64,000 nt of DNA from Streptomyces sp. CG 926. GTDB lineage: Bacteria; Actinomycetota; Actinomycetes; Streptomycetales; Streptomycetaceae. Where the stretch lies: assembly GCF_003148825.1 (NCBI RefSeq), contig NZ_QGGZ01000020.1:1-64000 (forward strand). Reading direction: 5' to 3'. Under the pieces are notes generated by a model. The model searched no databases. It saw only the letters and a list, made by a program, of their open reading frames with translations, and was not told where the DNA came from. Shown here in pieces: positions 42,882 to 52,008 of this stretch (positions are counted from its first letter, which is position 1; each line of letters starts with the position of its first letter). A program made the position numbers and the translations under genes.

Positions 42882-43637
42882 ATGACCGCGAGCGGCGTTG
42901 ACGAGAACCTGTGGATGCGACAGTTCCACCCCGCGCCCGGCGCGAAGGTGCGGCTGGTCTGCCTCCCGCACGCCGGCGGTTCCGCCCCGTACTTCTTCCC
43001 GGTCTCCAAGGCGCTCTCGCCCGCGCTCGACGTGGTGGCCGTGCAGTACCCCGGCCGGCAGGACCGCCGTGACGAGCCGGGCATCGACAACATCGCGGAC
43101 CTCGCCGACGCGGTGACGGACGCGCTCCTGCCCTGGGCGGACCGCCCTCTGATCATTTTCGGTCACAGCATGGGTGCCACGCTCGCCTTCGAGGTGGCCC
43201 TGCGGCTGGAGGCCAAGGGCATCGTGCCGCTCGCGGTCTTCGCGTCGGGGCGCCGCGCTCCGTCGCGGCACCGCGACGAGCAGGTCCACCTCCGCTCCGA
43301 CGACGACCTGATCAGGGAGATCCAGTCGCTGAGCGGGACCCAGGCGGCGGTCCTGGGCGACGAGGAGATCCTGCGGATGGTCCTGCCGGCGATCCGCAGT
43401 GACTACAAGGCCGCCGAAACCTACCGCTACGAGACGGGACCGAAGCTCCAAGCCCCCATCCAGGCGCACTTCGGCGTGGACGACCCGAAGGTCTCCGCGG
43501 ACGAGGCGCGGGCGTGGGAGGAGCACACCACCGGAACGTTCGAGCTCCAGACCTACCCCGGCGGCCACTTCTACCTCAACCAGCAGGCGGCGCGGGTCAT
43601 CGACGCCATCGCGCGGGTCGCGTCGACGGTCGCCTGA
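42882..43637 (+). CDS. Type II thioesterase
   Basis: 251 residues, alpha/beta hydrolase that removes wrong or stalled acyl groups from PKS carrier proteins. It has LVCLPHAGGSAPYFFP at the N-terminus, the nucleophile elbow IIFGHSMGATLAFE (Ser near residue 95), AHFGVDDPKVSADEA with the acidic residue, and GGHFYLNQQ with the catalytic His. The length and motifs are typical of stand-alone editing thioesterases in polyketide clusters. Confidence 0.93.
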   Translation: MTASGVDENLWMRQFHPAPGAKVRLVCLPHAGGSAPYFFPVSKALSPALDVVAVQYPGRQDRRDEPGIDNIADLADAVTDALLPWADRPLIIFGHSMGATLAFEVALRLEAKGIVPLAVFASGRRAPSRHRDEQVHLRSDDDLIREIQSLSGTQAAVLGDEEILRMVLPAIRSDYKAAETYRYETGPKLQAPIQAHFGVDDPKVSADEARAWEEHTTGTFELQTYPGGHFYLNQQAARVIDAIARVASTVA

Positions 43638-44007
43638 GGCGGGTCCCTCCGGGCCCGTCGACAGCGGACGTCTTGGAGAATTCGAGGCAAAATTTGGTTT
43701 CTCTCTCAAGGAAAGCGGGCGCCGCTCATGGCGTGAACATTTCCCTCCTGGCTTGATGTCGTCGTAGTTGGCCGAGTATTCGCGGGAGAGTGGCTCACGC
43801 GTGACCCTCCTGGCCGACTCGTGCGGTTGAGGGGATTGACGGACGATCTCGTGGCCATTCGAGGTCGGTTGACACTGCATGGATCTTGATGTTGTCTGAC
43901 ATTGGGTTCGAGCACGAGGAGACCTTCGGTCTTCAGGCCGCTCGGGCCGAGTGTTCGGCCACACGGGGGTGGTCTGGACGACTCAACTCCGGGGGTGTTT
44001 CATATCC
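43638..44007. promoter_or_regulatory. 370-bp upstream region of the first LAL regulator
   Basis: No gene is seen here. TTGACA at 43869-43874 is a good -35; the base 17 beyond begins TTGTCT, a weak -10. Unlike the other cluster promoters it shows no clear TAGGGG box. Confidence 0.4.
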
Positions 44008-46902
44008 ATGGTGCTGTTCGGGCGAGCTGAAGAAACGAAACAGCTCATCGCCGCACATACTGCGGTGTGTTCGTCCGGAAGATCTGCGACTGTCCTGCTG
44101 GAAGCTGCTTCCGGCTGCGGCAGAAGTGAAATCCTGGCCGCCTTGACCGATTACGCGGAATCTTCCGGATCGGTGGTTCTGCAGACAGCGGCAACCGTTC
44201 AAGAGTCCGAAATTCCGCTGAGTCTGCTCCGGAATATCGTCGATGGAACCTCCTTCTACGGGCGGCTCGCCGGGCGTTTCCGTGCTCTGATCACCGACCT
44301 CTCGGGTGTTCAGGGCGAGGGCGCGAGCGGGCAGCTCCGCCGTGATACCGAGCGCTACGAACTGCAGCGTGAATTCTGTGCTTCGGTGCGGGAGCTCTCC
44401 CGGTCCGCGCCCGTGGTGATCGCCGTGGACGACGTCCAGCACGGCGACCACGAATCCCTGAGGCAACTGCTGCATCTCGCCCGGCACTGTCGCACGGCTC
44501 CTCTCCTGATGGTGTTCACGCAGCCGCTCGCCGGTGGGCGCCAGGACGTGGCCTTCGGCGGCGAGCTCCTGAGACAGCCGAACTTCACGCGGGTCCGGCT
44601 GCCGCAGCTCGGCCGTGGCGGCGTCCGCGGCGTGCTGTCCGAGGCGTGGCCCGGCCGGCTCGACGCGAAGACCGTCGACCGCTACTTCGCGCTGAGCGGC
44701 GGCAACCCCCTGCTCCTGCGCGCCCTCGTCGAAGACCACCGTGCGCACGCCGGGCCCGGCGCGCACCGGCCCGCGGCGGAGCCGCCGGCCGGGGAGATCT
44801 TCCGGGACGCGCTGCTGGCCTGTCTGGAACGCGGTGGGGAGCGCAGCCATCAGGTGGCCGTCGGACTGGCCGTCCTCGGGGACTTCGTCAACCGGGAGCT
44901 GCTGGCCCAGCTGCTGGACGTCGGCCGCGAGCAGCTCGCCGAGTGTCTGCACGCCCTCGGTGAGTCGGGCATCGTCGAGGGCCACTCCTTCCGTAGCCGG
45001 CCGGCGCGGGACGCCGTTCTGAACGCCTTGGATCCCGAGCAGCGCATCGAACTCCACGCCCGTTCGGCCGACCTGCTGCACGCCTGCGCGGCGCCGCCGT
45101 ACGTCACGGCCGAGCACCTCCTCCAGGCCGGGAAGGTCGACGCGGACTGGGGGGTGGGAGTGCTCCAGGAGGCTGCCGAGCAGGTGCTCCTCGACGATCA
45201 GGTCAAGCAGGCCGTGTCCTACCTGGAACTCGCCCACAGTGCCTGTGAGGACCCCCGGCGCCGCATCGAGATCAGGATCAGGCTCGCCCTCATCGCGCGG
45301 CGGATCGGGGCCGCGGCCGCCGAGCTCCACCTCGCGGAGGTGCTGGAGAGGCTGCGCGTCCTGCCCATGCCGGCGGCGACCGTCAGGTCCTTCGCCGAGC
45401 TGCTGCACGCTCAAGGCTGGCTGGAACAGGCACGCGAAGTCACCGACTGCGCACGGGCGGACGACTGCGGAGCCGGGGAGGCGACCGAGGCCGGGGACGA
45501 GATCGGCACCGCTTGGGACGGCGGCCTGGAGCCGGTGTTCTGGCCGCCGGCCATGCCGATGCACAGGAGCGCCGACCGGGAGGAAGGCGTCCGGCCGGAC
45601 GCCGCACCACCCGTGCCGCGGACACAGGGCCGGCTGTCGGCGAGGCGGTCGATGAGGCACTGGGAGGCGGAGCGGCCCAGGGCGCTGGAACAGTACGTCG
45701 CCGGCGCCGAGGGCTTCCTGGAGATCACCCCGCTGACGGACTTCACCCTCGACCCGCTCCTGAACGCGATCCAGTCGCTGCTGTACAACGGAGCTGCCGA
45801 GCGCGCCGCGTACTGGTGCGACGTGTTCCTGAGGAACGCGGTCGGCCGGGGCGCCCCGGGCTGGCAGGCGTCCTTCAGGGTTCTGCGCGCCGAGGCCGAT
45901 CTGCACAGGGGAAACCTCGCGGCGGCCGAGAAGGGCTTACGGGACTGCCTGACCGCACTGCCCCAGCGGCACCGGTCCGCCTTCGAGGGGACGGCGGTCG
46001 CCCACATGGTGGCGGTCAACATCGCCCAGGGGAAGCTCGACGAGGCGGCGCACCACCTCAGCCGTCCGATGGCACGGTCCCTGCCCGGCAGCGCGCACTG
46101 GCTGAGCTACCGCAGGGCCCGGGGGCTCTACCACATGGCGAACCACCGGTACCACTCCGCGCTGAGGGACTTCCACGCCACGGGGCGCCTCGCGGGCCTG
46201 TGGGAGGTGGACCGGCCGGGCCTGCTGCCGTGGCGCACGGACACCGCCGACGCGATGCTGCGGCTGGGGGAGAGGGAGGAGGCGCTGAGACTCGCCAGGG
46301 AACAGCTGGCCATGGTGGCCGACGGCTCCCCCCGGGTCCGAGGCGTCTCCCTGCACACCGCGGCCCTCGCCGGCGAAGCGCACGCGCGCGTACCCCTGCT
46401 CGACGAGGCACTCGGCGAACTGCGCAGGGCCGGTGACGGCCTGGGGGCCGCGCGCGTCCTGTTCGACCTCGCGGACGCCCACGAGGAGTCCGGCGAGTCC
46501 CGTCGGGCCGCCGTGGCCCGCCGCCGGGCGACACGACTGGCGAAGGAATGCGGGGCGAAGTCCCTGCTGCACCGCGCCGAACCGCCCGACCACGAGGACA
46601 GGCCCGCCCACCTCGCCGCCTGCCACGTCCGGACCGCGGACCCGGTGGTACCGGCGCGGGAACCGCTCCCCGTCGAGGCGGGGCCGACCGAAGCCGAATC
46701 GGCACGCTGCCAGGAACTCAGCGACTCCGAGCGAAAAGTGGCGGTGCTGGCCGCCAACGGTTACACGAACCGCGAGATCTCTTTGAGGTTGTTCATCACG
46801 AAGAGCACGGTCGAGCAGCACCTCACCCGTGTCTACAAGAAACTGCAGGTCGCCGGACGGGACGAATTGCCGCTGGAACTGGAGACTCCTGTCGAGGTCT
46901 GA
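44008..46902 (+). CDS. Large LuxR-family (LAL) transcriptional regulator, TTA-containing
   Basis: 964 residues from ATG 44008. The N-terminal NTPase-like region has a degenerate Walker A, EAASGCGRSE (residues 32-41, Arg instead of Lys), and a Walker B-like VVIAVDDVQHGD. A long helical-repeat middle follows. The C-terminal LuxR helix-turn-helix reads LAANGYTNREISLRLFITKS and then STVEQHLTRVYKKL. Codon 644 (45937-45939) is TTA, so translation probably waits for bldA tRNA-Leu. The missing P-loop Lys suggests weak or no ATP use. Likely a pathway-specific activator of the PKS cluster. Confidence 0.93.
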   Translation: MVLFGRAEETKQLIAAHTAVCSSGRSATVLLEAASGCGRSEILAALTDYAESSGSVVLQTAATVQESEIPLSLLRNIVDGTSFYGRLAGRFRALITDLSGVQGEGASGQLRRDTERYELQREFCASVRELSRSAPVVIAVDDVQHGDHESLRQLLHLARHCRTAPLLMVFTQPLAGGRQDVAFGGELLRQPNFTRVRLPQLGRGGVRGVLSEAWPGRLDAKTVDRYFALSGGNPLLLRALVEDHRAHAGPGAHRPAAEPPAGEIFRDALLACLERGGERSHQVAVGLAVLGDFVNRELLAQLLDVGREQLAECLHALGESGIVEGHSFRSRPARDAVLNALDPEQRIELHARSADLLHACAAPPYVTAEHLLQAGKVDADWGVGVLQEAAEQVLLDDQVKQAVSYLELAHSACEDPRRRIEIRIRLALIARRIGAAAAELHLAEVLERLRVLPMPAATVRSFAELLHAQGWLEQAREVTDCARADDCGAGEATEAGDEIGTAWDGGLEPVFWPPAMPMHRSADREEGVRPDAAPPVPRTQGRLSARRSMRHWEAERPRALEQYVAGAEGFLEITPLTDFTLDPLLNAIQSLLYNGAAERAAYWCDVFLRNAVGRGAPGWQASFRVLRAEADLHRGNLAAAEKGLRDCLTALPQRHRSAFEGTAVAHMVAVNIAQGKLDEAAHHLSRPMARSLPGSAHWLSYRRARGLYHMANHRYHSALRDFHATGRLAGLWEVDRPGLLPWRTDTADAMLRLGEREEALRLAREQLAMVADGSPRVRGVSLHTAALAGEAHARVPLLDEALGELRRAGDGLGAARVLFDLADAHEESGESRRAAVARRRATRLAKECGAKSLLHRAEPPDHEDRPAHLAACHVRTADPVVPAREPLPVEAGPTEAESARCQELSDSERKVAVLAANGYTNREISLRLFITKSTVEQHLTRVYKKLQVAGRDELPLELETPVEV

Positions 46903-46917
46903 GACGCTCCGATACAT

Positions 46918-46960
46918 GCCGATGCCCGTCCCCCGTAAGGGGGGGCGGGCATCGGCTTTT
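46918..46960 (+). terminator. Terminator after the first LAL regulator
   Basis: Stem gccgatgcccg with ccccc pairs with ggggg and cgggcatcggc around GTAA, followed immediately by TTTT. It lies 15 bases after the stop codon. Confidence 0.92.
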
Positions 46961-47009
46961 CTGCCTCCGGGCCTGGCGTAGCGCGCCTCCCCGGGGCTGT
47001 TCCGGGCAG

Positions 47010-47085
47010 GTTAGGGGGTCCTGTGCAAACCTCGAAATACCAGCTCCGCGGGGTGTAGGGGGGCGGTTTGGCGAAGGTAGGGGTT
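47010..47085 (+). promoter_or_regulatory. TAGGGG boxes before the second LAL regulator
   Basis: GTTAGGGGG (about 47010), GTGTAGGGGGG (about 47053) and GGTAGGGG (about 47076) lie in a 289-base gap upstream of the second LAL gene. They share the core seen before the P450 and PKS genes. Confidence 0.5.
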
Positions 47086-47191
47086 GGGTGCAGGGGTTCG
47101 TCTCAGTACAGTCGAATCAATTGGTGCTGCATTCGATTCGAAGTGGTTCTCAAGTATTTCTCGAGTAAGCGTGGGTAAACGGGTGGGGATT

Positions 47192-49981
47192 GTGGCAGGC
47201 GGTATTGTCGCGGAGCTTTTCGAGCGTGACGAGGAAATGAAACTGCTCACGGACGTCATGGCTGGGGTCCGGCGCCGCGAAGGCGGGGTCGTCCTCATCG
47301 GCGGAGGGCCGGGGGTCGGAAAGACCGCCCTGCTCGACGTGTTCCTGCGCCGGGCGGCCGATGCCGGAGCCCAGGTGTTCAGCGCCTCGGGATCGGTCGC
47401 CGCGTCGGGCGCCGATCTCGCGGTGATCAAGGAGCTGTTCCTGGGATCGGACGACGAAGAGGAGATCCGTTCGGCCACCCGCAGCAGCAAGGGGGCCGGG
47501 GAATTCGAGGACCGGCTCTTCGCCGCCATGTGCCGGGAGACCCGCGGCCAGCTCGTCGTGGTCGCGGTGGACGACGTACAGCTCGCCGACGCGGCCTCCC
47601 TGCGCTGCCTGCTCTACCTCGTCCGCAGGCTCCGTACCGCGCCGCTCATGATGGTGCTCTGCGAGTCCACGGGCCCCCACATGCTCCCTCCGGCCATCCA
47701 CGCGGAACTGCTGCGTCACCCCCAGGCCCGCCAGCTGCGACTGCTCCCCCTGTCGCGCGACGGCATCGCCGGGGTGATCGAGCACCACGTGGACACCACC
47801 GAGGCGTCCGACCTCGTGGCGGACTTCCATGCCGTCAGCGGTGGCAACCCCCTGCTCGTCCACGCTCTCCTGGCGGACAGCCGTGACGCGCGCCGCCTCG
47901 ACCCGCACCAGCCGTCCAAGGCGGTGGCGAGCACCGCGTTCACCAAAGCGGCGCTCGCCTGGGCCTACCGGGCCGAGGCCGAGCTCTTCGACGTCGCCTG
48001 CGGGTTCGCCGTACTCGGGGAAGCGGCCACGCCCCCTCTGGTCGCCTGCCTGGTCGGCCGGGGCGCCGACGCCGTCGAGCAGGTCATGACGGCACTGGAC
48101 ACGGCCGGGTTGCTGGACGGCGGCACCTTCCGCGACGCGGCCGTGGGCAAGGCCATCCTGGAGAACGTGGACGCGGTGACCAAGGCGGACCTGCGCCGGC
48201 GTGCGGCCAGGCTGCTCCACGACGACGGCGCCCCCGCCACGGTGGTGGCGCAGCACCTGCTCGCCGCCTCGGTGACCGAATCCTGGGCGGGCCGTACCCT
48301 GCTCGCCGCCGCCGAGACGGCCATGGAAGAGGGACAGGAAGAACTGAGCCTCGACTGCCTGCGCCTGGCCGGCCAGAGCGCGAGGACGGAGCGGGAACGG
48401 TCCGCCGTGGTCATGGCGCGCGTCAAGATCGGCTGGCGGATCGATCCCCGGCTGGTGTCGCCGTGGCTCGACCCGCTCGTCGACGCCCTGAACGCGGGGC
48501 ACCTCAAGGGCGGCGACGCGGCTTGGACCGTCAAGCACCTCGCCTGGCACGGTCAGTTCCGTGAGGCCGAGGAAAGCCTCGCCAGGCTGGGTGAGGCCCC
48601 CTACGCGGGTGACCCCCGGGTGGAGGACGAACTGCACGTCGTGCGGCACTGGTTGAAGAGCACCTGCCCCTCGGTGAGTGACGAGGCACCCGGTCGCGCG
48701 CCGCGTCCGCAGCGCCGCGGACTCCAGCCCCGCCAGGTGAGCCCGTCCTCGTACGCCGTCGAACTGCTCGGCACGGTCATGGCCGAGGGCCCCCACGACC
48801 ACACCGTCGCCATGGCGGAGGAGATCCTGCGGGGCTGCCGGTACAACGAAACGGTCGTCGAAGCGCTGGAGGCGGCTCTGCTGACGCTGGTGTACGCCGA
48901 CCGTCCGGACCGGGCGCTCTTCTGGTGCGACGCGCTCCTCCAGCAGGCCGGACCCCGGTCGTCGGGCACCGTCGTGGCGATCCTCTCGGGCGTTCGGGCC
49001 GAGATCGCGCTGCGGCAGGGCATGCTCCCGGCGGCCGAGGAATTCGGGCGCGCCGCCCTGGCGGCCATCTCACTGCCCGGCTGGGGCATGGCCGTGGGAA
49101 CCCCCCTGTCCTCCCTCGTCCTGGCCACCACGGCTTCCGGGAAGAGCGGGGCCGCCGGAGCGTGGCTGAACGGGGACGTCCCCGAGCGGATGTTCGAGAC
49201 CCGGCACGGACTGCTCTACACCCATGCCCGAGGGCACTACCACCTCGCCGTCGACCGTCCCGCGGCCGCCCTGGAAGACTTCCTGACCTGTGGCGAGCTC
49301 GCCAAGGAGTGGGGAACGGACACGCCGACCTTCCTCCCTTGGCGCAGCTCCGCGGCGCAGGCCCACCTCGCCCTGGGCAACTCCGTAGAAGCCCGCGCGC
49401 TCGTACGGGAGCAGTTGGGCCGGCCGGGCGGGAGCACCTTCCGAGCGCGTGGTGTGTCCCTGCGGCTGCTGGCGGCCGTCAGTGGACCGGACCAGCGACC
49501 CGCCCTGCTCAGGGAGTCGATCAATCTTCTGGAGGCCTGCGGGAGCCAGGTCGAGCTCATCCGCGCCCTGGCCGACCGCAGTCAGGCCCTGCACGCACTC
49601 GGGGCGCCGGCCAAGGCCAGGATGGCGGCCCGGCACGCCAGGACCGTGGCCGACAACTGCGGTGCGGACGCCCTGTTCCGCCGGCTGTTCCGCGACGAGG
49701 TGCCGGACGGCGAAGGCGGGCTGGAAGGCGTCGAGGGCGAGGACGAGGGTTCGGCCGGCCTGACGGCCGCCGAACGCAGGGTCACCGCTCTGGCGGCGGT
49801 GGGCCACTCCAACCGCGAGATCGGACGGAAGCTGTTCATCACCAAGAGCACCGTCGAACAGCACCTCACGCGGGTGTACCGCAAGCTCGGTGTGCGCAGC
49901 CGGGCCGAACTGAGCGACCTGTTCGTCGGGACGAACATGGGAGCCGGACCCGGGGCCGAGCGGCTGGCCCGCACCTCCTGA
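47192..49981 (+). CDS. Second large LuxR-family (LAL) transcriptional regulator
   Basis: About 929 residues from GTG 47192; in-frame GTGs at 47183 and 47171 are alternatives. The P-loop is canonical here, IGGGPGVGKTALL (residues 36-48), and Walker B is VVVAVDDVQLAD. The long middle region is helical. The C-terminal helix-turn-helix reads LAAVGHSNREIGRKLFITKS then STVEQHLTRVYRKL, nearly the same recognition helix as in the first regulator. The two are probably ancient duplicates that could bind related boxes. I saw no in-frame TTA codon. Confidence 0.92.
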   Translation: MAGGIVAELFERDEEMKLLTDVMAGVRRREGGVVLIGGGPGVGKTALLDVFLRRAADAGAQVFSASGSVAASGADLAVIKELFLGSDDEEEIRSATRSSKGAGEFEDRLFAAMCRETRGQLVVVAVDDVQLADAASLRCLLYLVRRLRTAPLMMVLCESTGPHMLPPAIHAELLRHPQARQLRLLPLSRDGIAGVIEHHVDTTEASDLVADFHAVSGGNPLLVHALLADSRDARRLDPHQPSKAVASTAFTKAALAWAYRAEAELFDVACGFAVLGEAATPPLVACLVGRGADAVEQVMTALDTAGLLDGGTFRDAAVGKAILENVDAVTKADLRRRAARLLHDDGAPATVVAQHLLAASVTESWAGRTLLAAAETAMEEGQEELSLDCLRLAGQSARTERERSAVVMARVKIGWRIDPRLVSPWLDPLVDALNAGHLKGGDAAWTVKHLAWHGQFREAEESLARLGEAPYAGDPRVEDELHVVRHWLKSTCPSVSDEAPGRAPRPQRRGLQPRQVSPSSYAVELLGTVMAEGPHDHTVAMAEEILRGCRYNETVVEALEAALLTLVYADRPDRALFWCDALLQQAGPRSSGTVVAILSGVRAEIALRQGMLPAAEEFGRAALAAISLPGWGMAVGTPLSSLVLATTASGKSGAAGAWLNGDVPERMFETRHGLLYTHARGHYHLAVDRPAAALEDFLTCGELAKEWGTDTPTFLPWRSSAAQAHLALGNSVEARALVREQLGRPGGSTFRARGVSLRLLAAVSGPDQRPALLRESINLLEACGSQVELIRALADRSQALHALGAPAKARMAARHARTVADNCGADALFRRLFRDEVPDGEGGLEGVEGEDEGSAGLTAAERRVTALAAVGHSNREIGRKLFITKSTVEQHLTRVYRKLGVRSRAELSDLFVGTNMGAGPGAERLARTS

Positions 49982-50012
49982 TCCGCCGTCCGACCAGCAC
50001 GAACGCCGCGTC

Positions 50013-50046
50013 CTAAGGGGCTGGTAGTGGTTGAGGCTAGGGGCGG
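50013..50046 (+). promoter_or_regulatory. Conserved 34-bp box, copy 1 (P450 promoter)
   Basis: CTAAGGGG at 50013 and CTAGGGGCGG at 50037 frame a stretch tagtggttgagg. The 22 bases from TAGTGG to GGGGCGG are identical to those in the copy at 51890, upstream of the PKS. It is probably a regulator binding site with an embedded promoter. Confidence 0.7.
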
Positions 50047-50064
50047 AGCGACGTGAGAGTCGTA

Positions 50065-50109
50065 CAGGTACCGCCGTGAGCCCCTTCGGGCGCTTCACGG
50101 CGGTACCTG
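50065..50109 (+). terminator. Perfect 15-bp inverted repeat after box 1
   Basis: caggtaccgccgtga at 50065-50079 pairs perfectly with 50095-50109. The loop contains gcccc-ttcg-ggc, which can extend the stem. It lies between the conserved box and the P450 remnant, so it could be a terminator for the regulator gene or an attenuator. Confidence 0.6.
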
Positions 50110-50134
50110 CGGACCGACCACCCGGCCCGGACGG

Positions 50135-50485
50135 GAGGCTTCCTGATCGACTACGAGGCGAGCCCCGAGGCCATGGCGACGGCGCGCCGGGAACTCATGG
50201 ACTACATGCTCCGGCTCGCCCACGCCAAGCAAGAGCAGCTTGACGACGGACTGCTCGGCCGGCTTCTGGAACGCGGTGAGCTGACGGCCGAAGAGGTGCC
50301 GGTACCGGCCTGATCCTGCTGCTGGGCTGCCATGAGACGACCGTCGGCACGATCGCGCTGTCCGTCGTCGCCCTGATGCCCATCCCCGCACACCTGGACC
50401 TGATGCGCCGGGACCCCACGCTCTTCAAGGGGGCGCCGGACGAGCTGATGCGCTACGCCACGGTCGTCCGGATCAGTCGGCCAGG
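50135..50485 (+). pseudogene. Cytochrome P450 remnant
   Basis: One frame reads RRELMDYMLRLAHAKQEQLD, then LLGRLLERGELTAEEV, ending at a stop near 50313. The next frame continues LILLLGCHETTVGTIALSVV and then KGAPDELMRYATVV. These align with residues about 190-285 of the intact P450 just downstream (DLMEYVVGL, LVERGELTGEEV, LLAGHETTAAMIALS, EEMLRYATLV). The heme-binding Cys region and N-terminal half are missing and there is a frameshift, so it is a dead duplicate. Confidence 0.88.
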
Positions 50486-50541
50486 CCGACCAGCGATTCA
50501 CCCACAAACGCACCACGTGCGAACGATGAAGGAGATCCGCC

Positions 50542-51741
50542 GTGACCGTGACCACTGCGCAGCAGCTGACCGTTCCCTCGCCGCGCGGCCGTTGCCCGCT
50601 CGATGTGCCGCCCGCCTACCAGCAGGCGGCGCAGGAGACGCCGGTAGTCCGCATCGGCCTCCCGTTCGGTGAGGACTGCTGGCTGATCACCCGCTACGAG
50701 GACGTCCGTGCGGTGCTGACGGACTCCCGGTTCAGCGCGGACGCCACCCGACCAGGATTTCCGCTCATCTCGGAAGAACTGAGAGCGATGGCGGCCGCGA
50801 CCCGCAGCACCGACGCCTTCGTGAACGAGCAGGAACACCTTCGCAGGCGCCGGATGCTCACGACGGAGTTCAAGGCGAAACGCGTCGAGGCCCTGCGTCC
50901 GGAGATCCAGCAGATGGTCGACGACACGCTGGACCAGATGATCGCCGGCGGATCGCCGGCCGACCTGATGGCCGATTTCGCCGTCCCCGTCGGTTCCGGC
51001 GTCATCGCCTTGCTGCTGGGCGTCCCCACCATGGACACCAAGTACTTCCAGGAGCGCAGCCACGTCCTGCTGGACGAGGCGGCGAAGTCCGAGGAGAAGA
51101 TGGCGGCGCAGCGTGACCTCATGGAATACGTGGTCGGGCTCACCGTGGACAAGCAGCAGAACCCGGACGAGGGGTTCCTCAGCCGCCTGGTGGAGCGTGG
51201 CGAGCTGACTGGCGAGGAAGTGGCCGGCAGCGGGCTGCTGTTGCTGCTGGCCGGGCACGAGACGACCGCCGCCATGATCGCCCTGTCCATCATCGCGCTG
51301 CACCGCAATCCCGAGCAGCAGGTCCTGCTGCGCCAGGACCCCTCGCTGGTCAAGGGGGCCGTGGAGGAGATGCTGCGCTACGCCACGCTCGTGCAGAACG
51401 GGTTGGGGCGGGTCGCGGTCGAGGACGCGGTGATCGGCGGACAGCTGATCAGGGCAGGGGAAGGCGTGCTGTGCATGCTGTCCACCGCCAACCGCGACGA
51501 GGAGGTCTTCCCCGGCGGAGGACACCTGGACGTGACGCGCCCCGCCCGCGGACACATGAGCTTCGGGTACGGGCTGCACCAGTGCGTCGGGCAGTCGCTG
51601 GCCCGCGCCGAACTCCAGATCGCCCTGGGGACGCTGCTGCGGAGGCTGCCGGAGCTGCGGTTGGACGTTCCTGTGGAGGAGCTCGGGTTCCGTTACCGGG
51701 CCGGTCTCTACGCGGTCGACGCACTGCCCGTCGCCTGGTAG
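50542..51741 (+). CDS. Cytochrome P450 hydroxylase
   Basis: 399 residues, soluble bacterial class I P450. Landmarks: I-helix oxygen-binding LLLAGHETTAAMIALS (about residue 233), K-helix E-x-x-R in EEMLRYATL (about residue 275), and heme ligand loop FGYGLHQCVGQSLAR (Cys near residue 347). The GTG start has AAGGAGA 8 bases upstream. A late oxidative tailoring step on the polyketide is likely; it would need ferredoxin and reductase from elsewhere. Confidence 0.95.
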   Translation: MTVTTAQQLTVPSPRGRCPLDVPPAYQQAAQETPVVRIGLPFGEDCWLITRYEDVRAVLTDSRFSADATRPGFPLISEELRAMAAATRSTDAFVNEQEHLRRRRMLTTEFKAKRVEALRPEIQQMVDDTLDQMIAGGSPADLMADFAVPVGSGVIALLLGVPTMDTKYFQERSHVLLDEAAKSEEKMAAQRDLMEYVVGLTVDKQQNPDEGFLSRLVERGELTGEEVAGSGLLLLLAGHETTAAMIALSIIALHRNPEQQVLLRQDPSLVKGAVEEMLRYATLVQNGLGRVAVEDAVIGGQLIRAGEGVLCMLSTANRDEEVFPGGGHLDVTRPARGHMSFGYGLHQCVGQSLARAELQIALGTLLRRLPELRLDVPVEELGFRYRAGLYAVDALPVAW

Positions 51742-52008
51742 CGCACCGGGGAACCGGTGTGCCGGCGCGGCAGTACCCGCGCACAGCCGTCGGGCGGGCC
51801 GGGATCCACCGGCCGGTCGGACGGCGGTCCCGCCCCTGACAAGTGGAAGCGGCTCCGTCACACCCTGACACCCCTTATGAGGGTCGGAGCTAAGGGGTCG
51901 GCTAGTGGTTGAGGCTAGGGGCGGCCCGACCGGATATTCGCAGTGGACTGCGGCCACGTGCCGCTCTGAGCGCGCTTCGCGTGATCCTCGTGACGTAAAG
52001 GGAAGCAC
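51742..52008 (+). promoter_or_regulatory. PKS promoter region with conserved box, copy 2
   Basis: CTAAGGGG at 51890, CTAGTGG at 51902 and CTAGGGGCGG at 51915 give three box cores 12-13 bases apart on the same face of the helix. The 22 bases from TAGTGG onward repeat the copy at 50013. An imperfect palindrome ccccttatgaggg lies at about 51871. The transcript would read the PKS relic and the giant PKS. No gene is seen in this 267-base gap. Confidence 0.65.
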
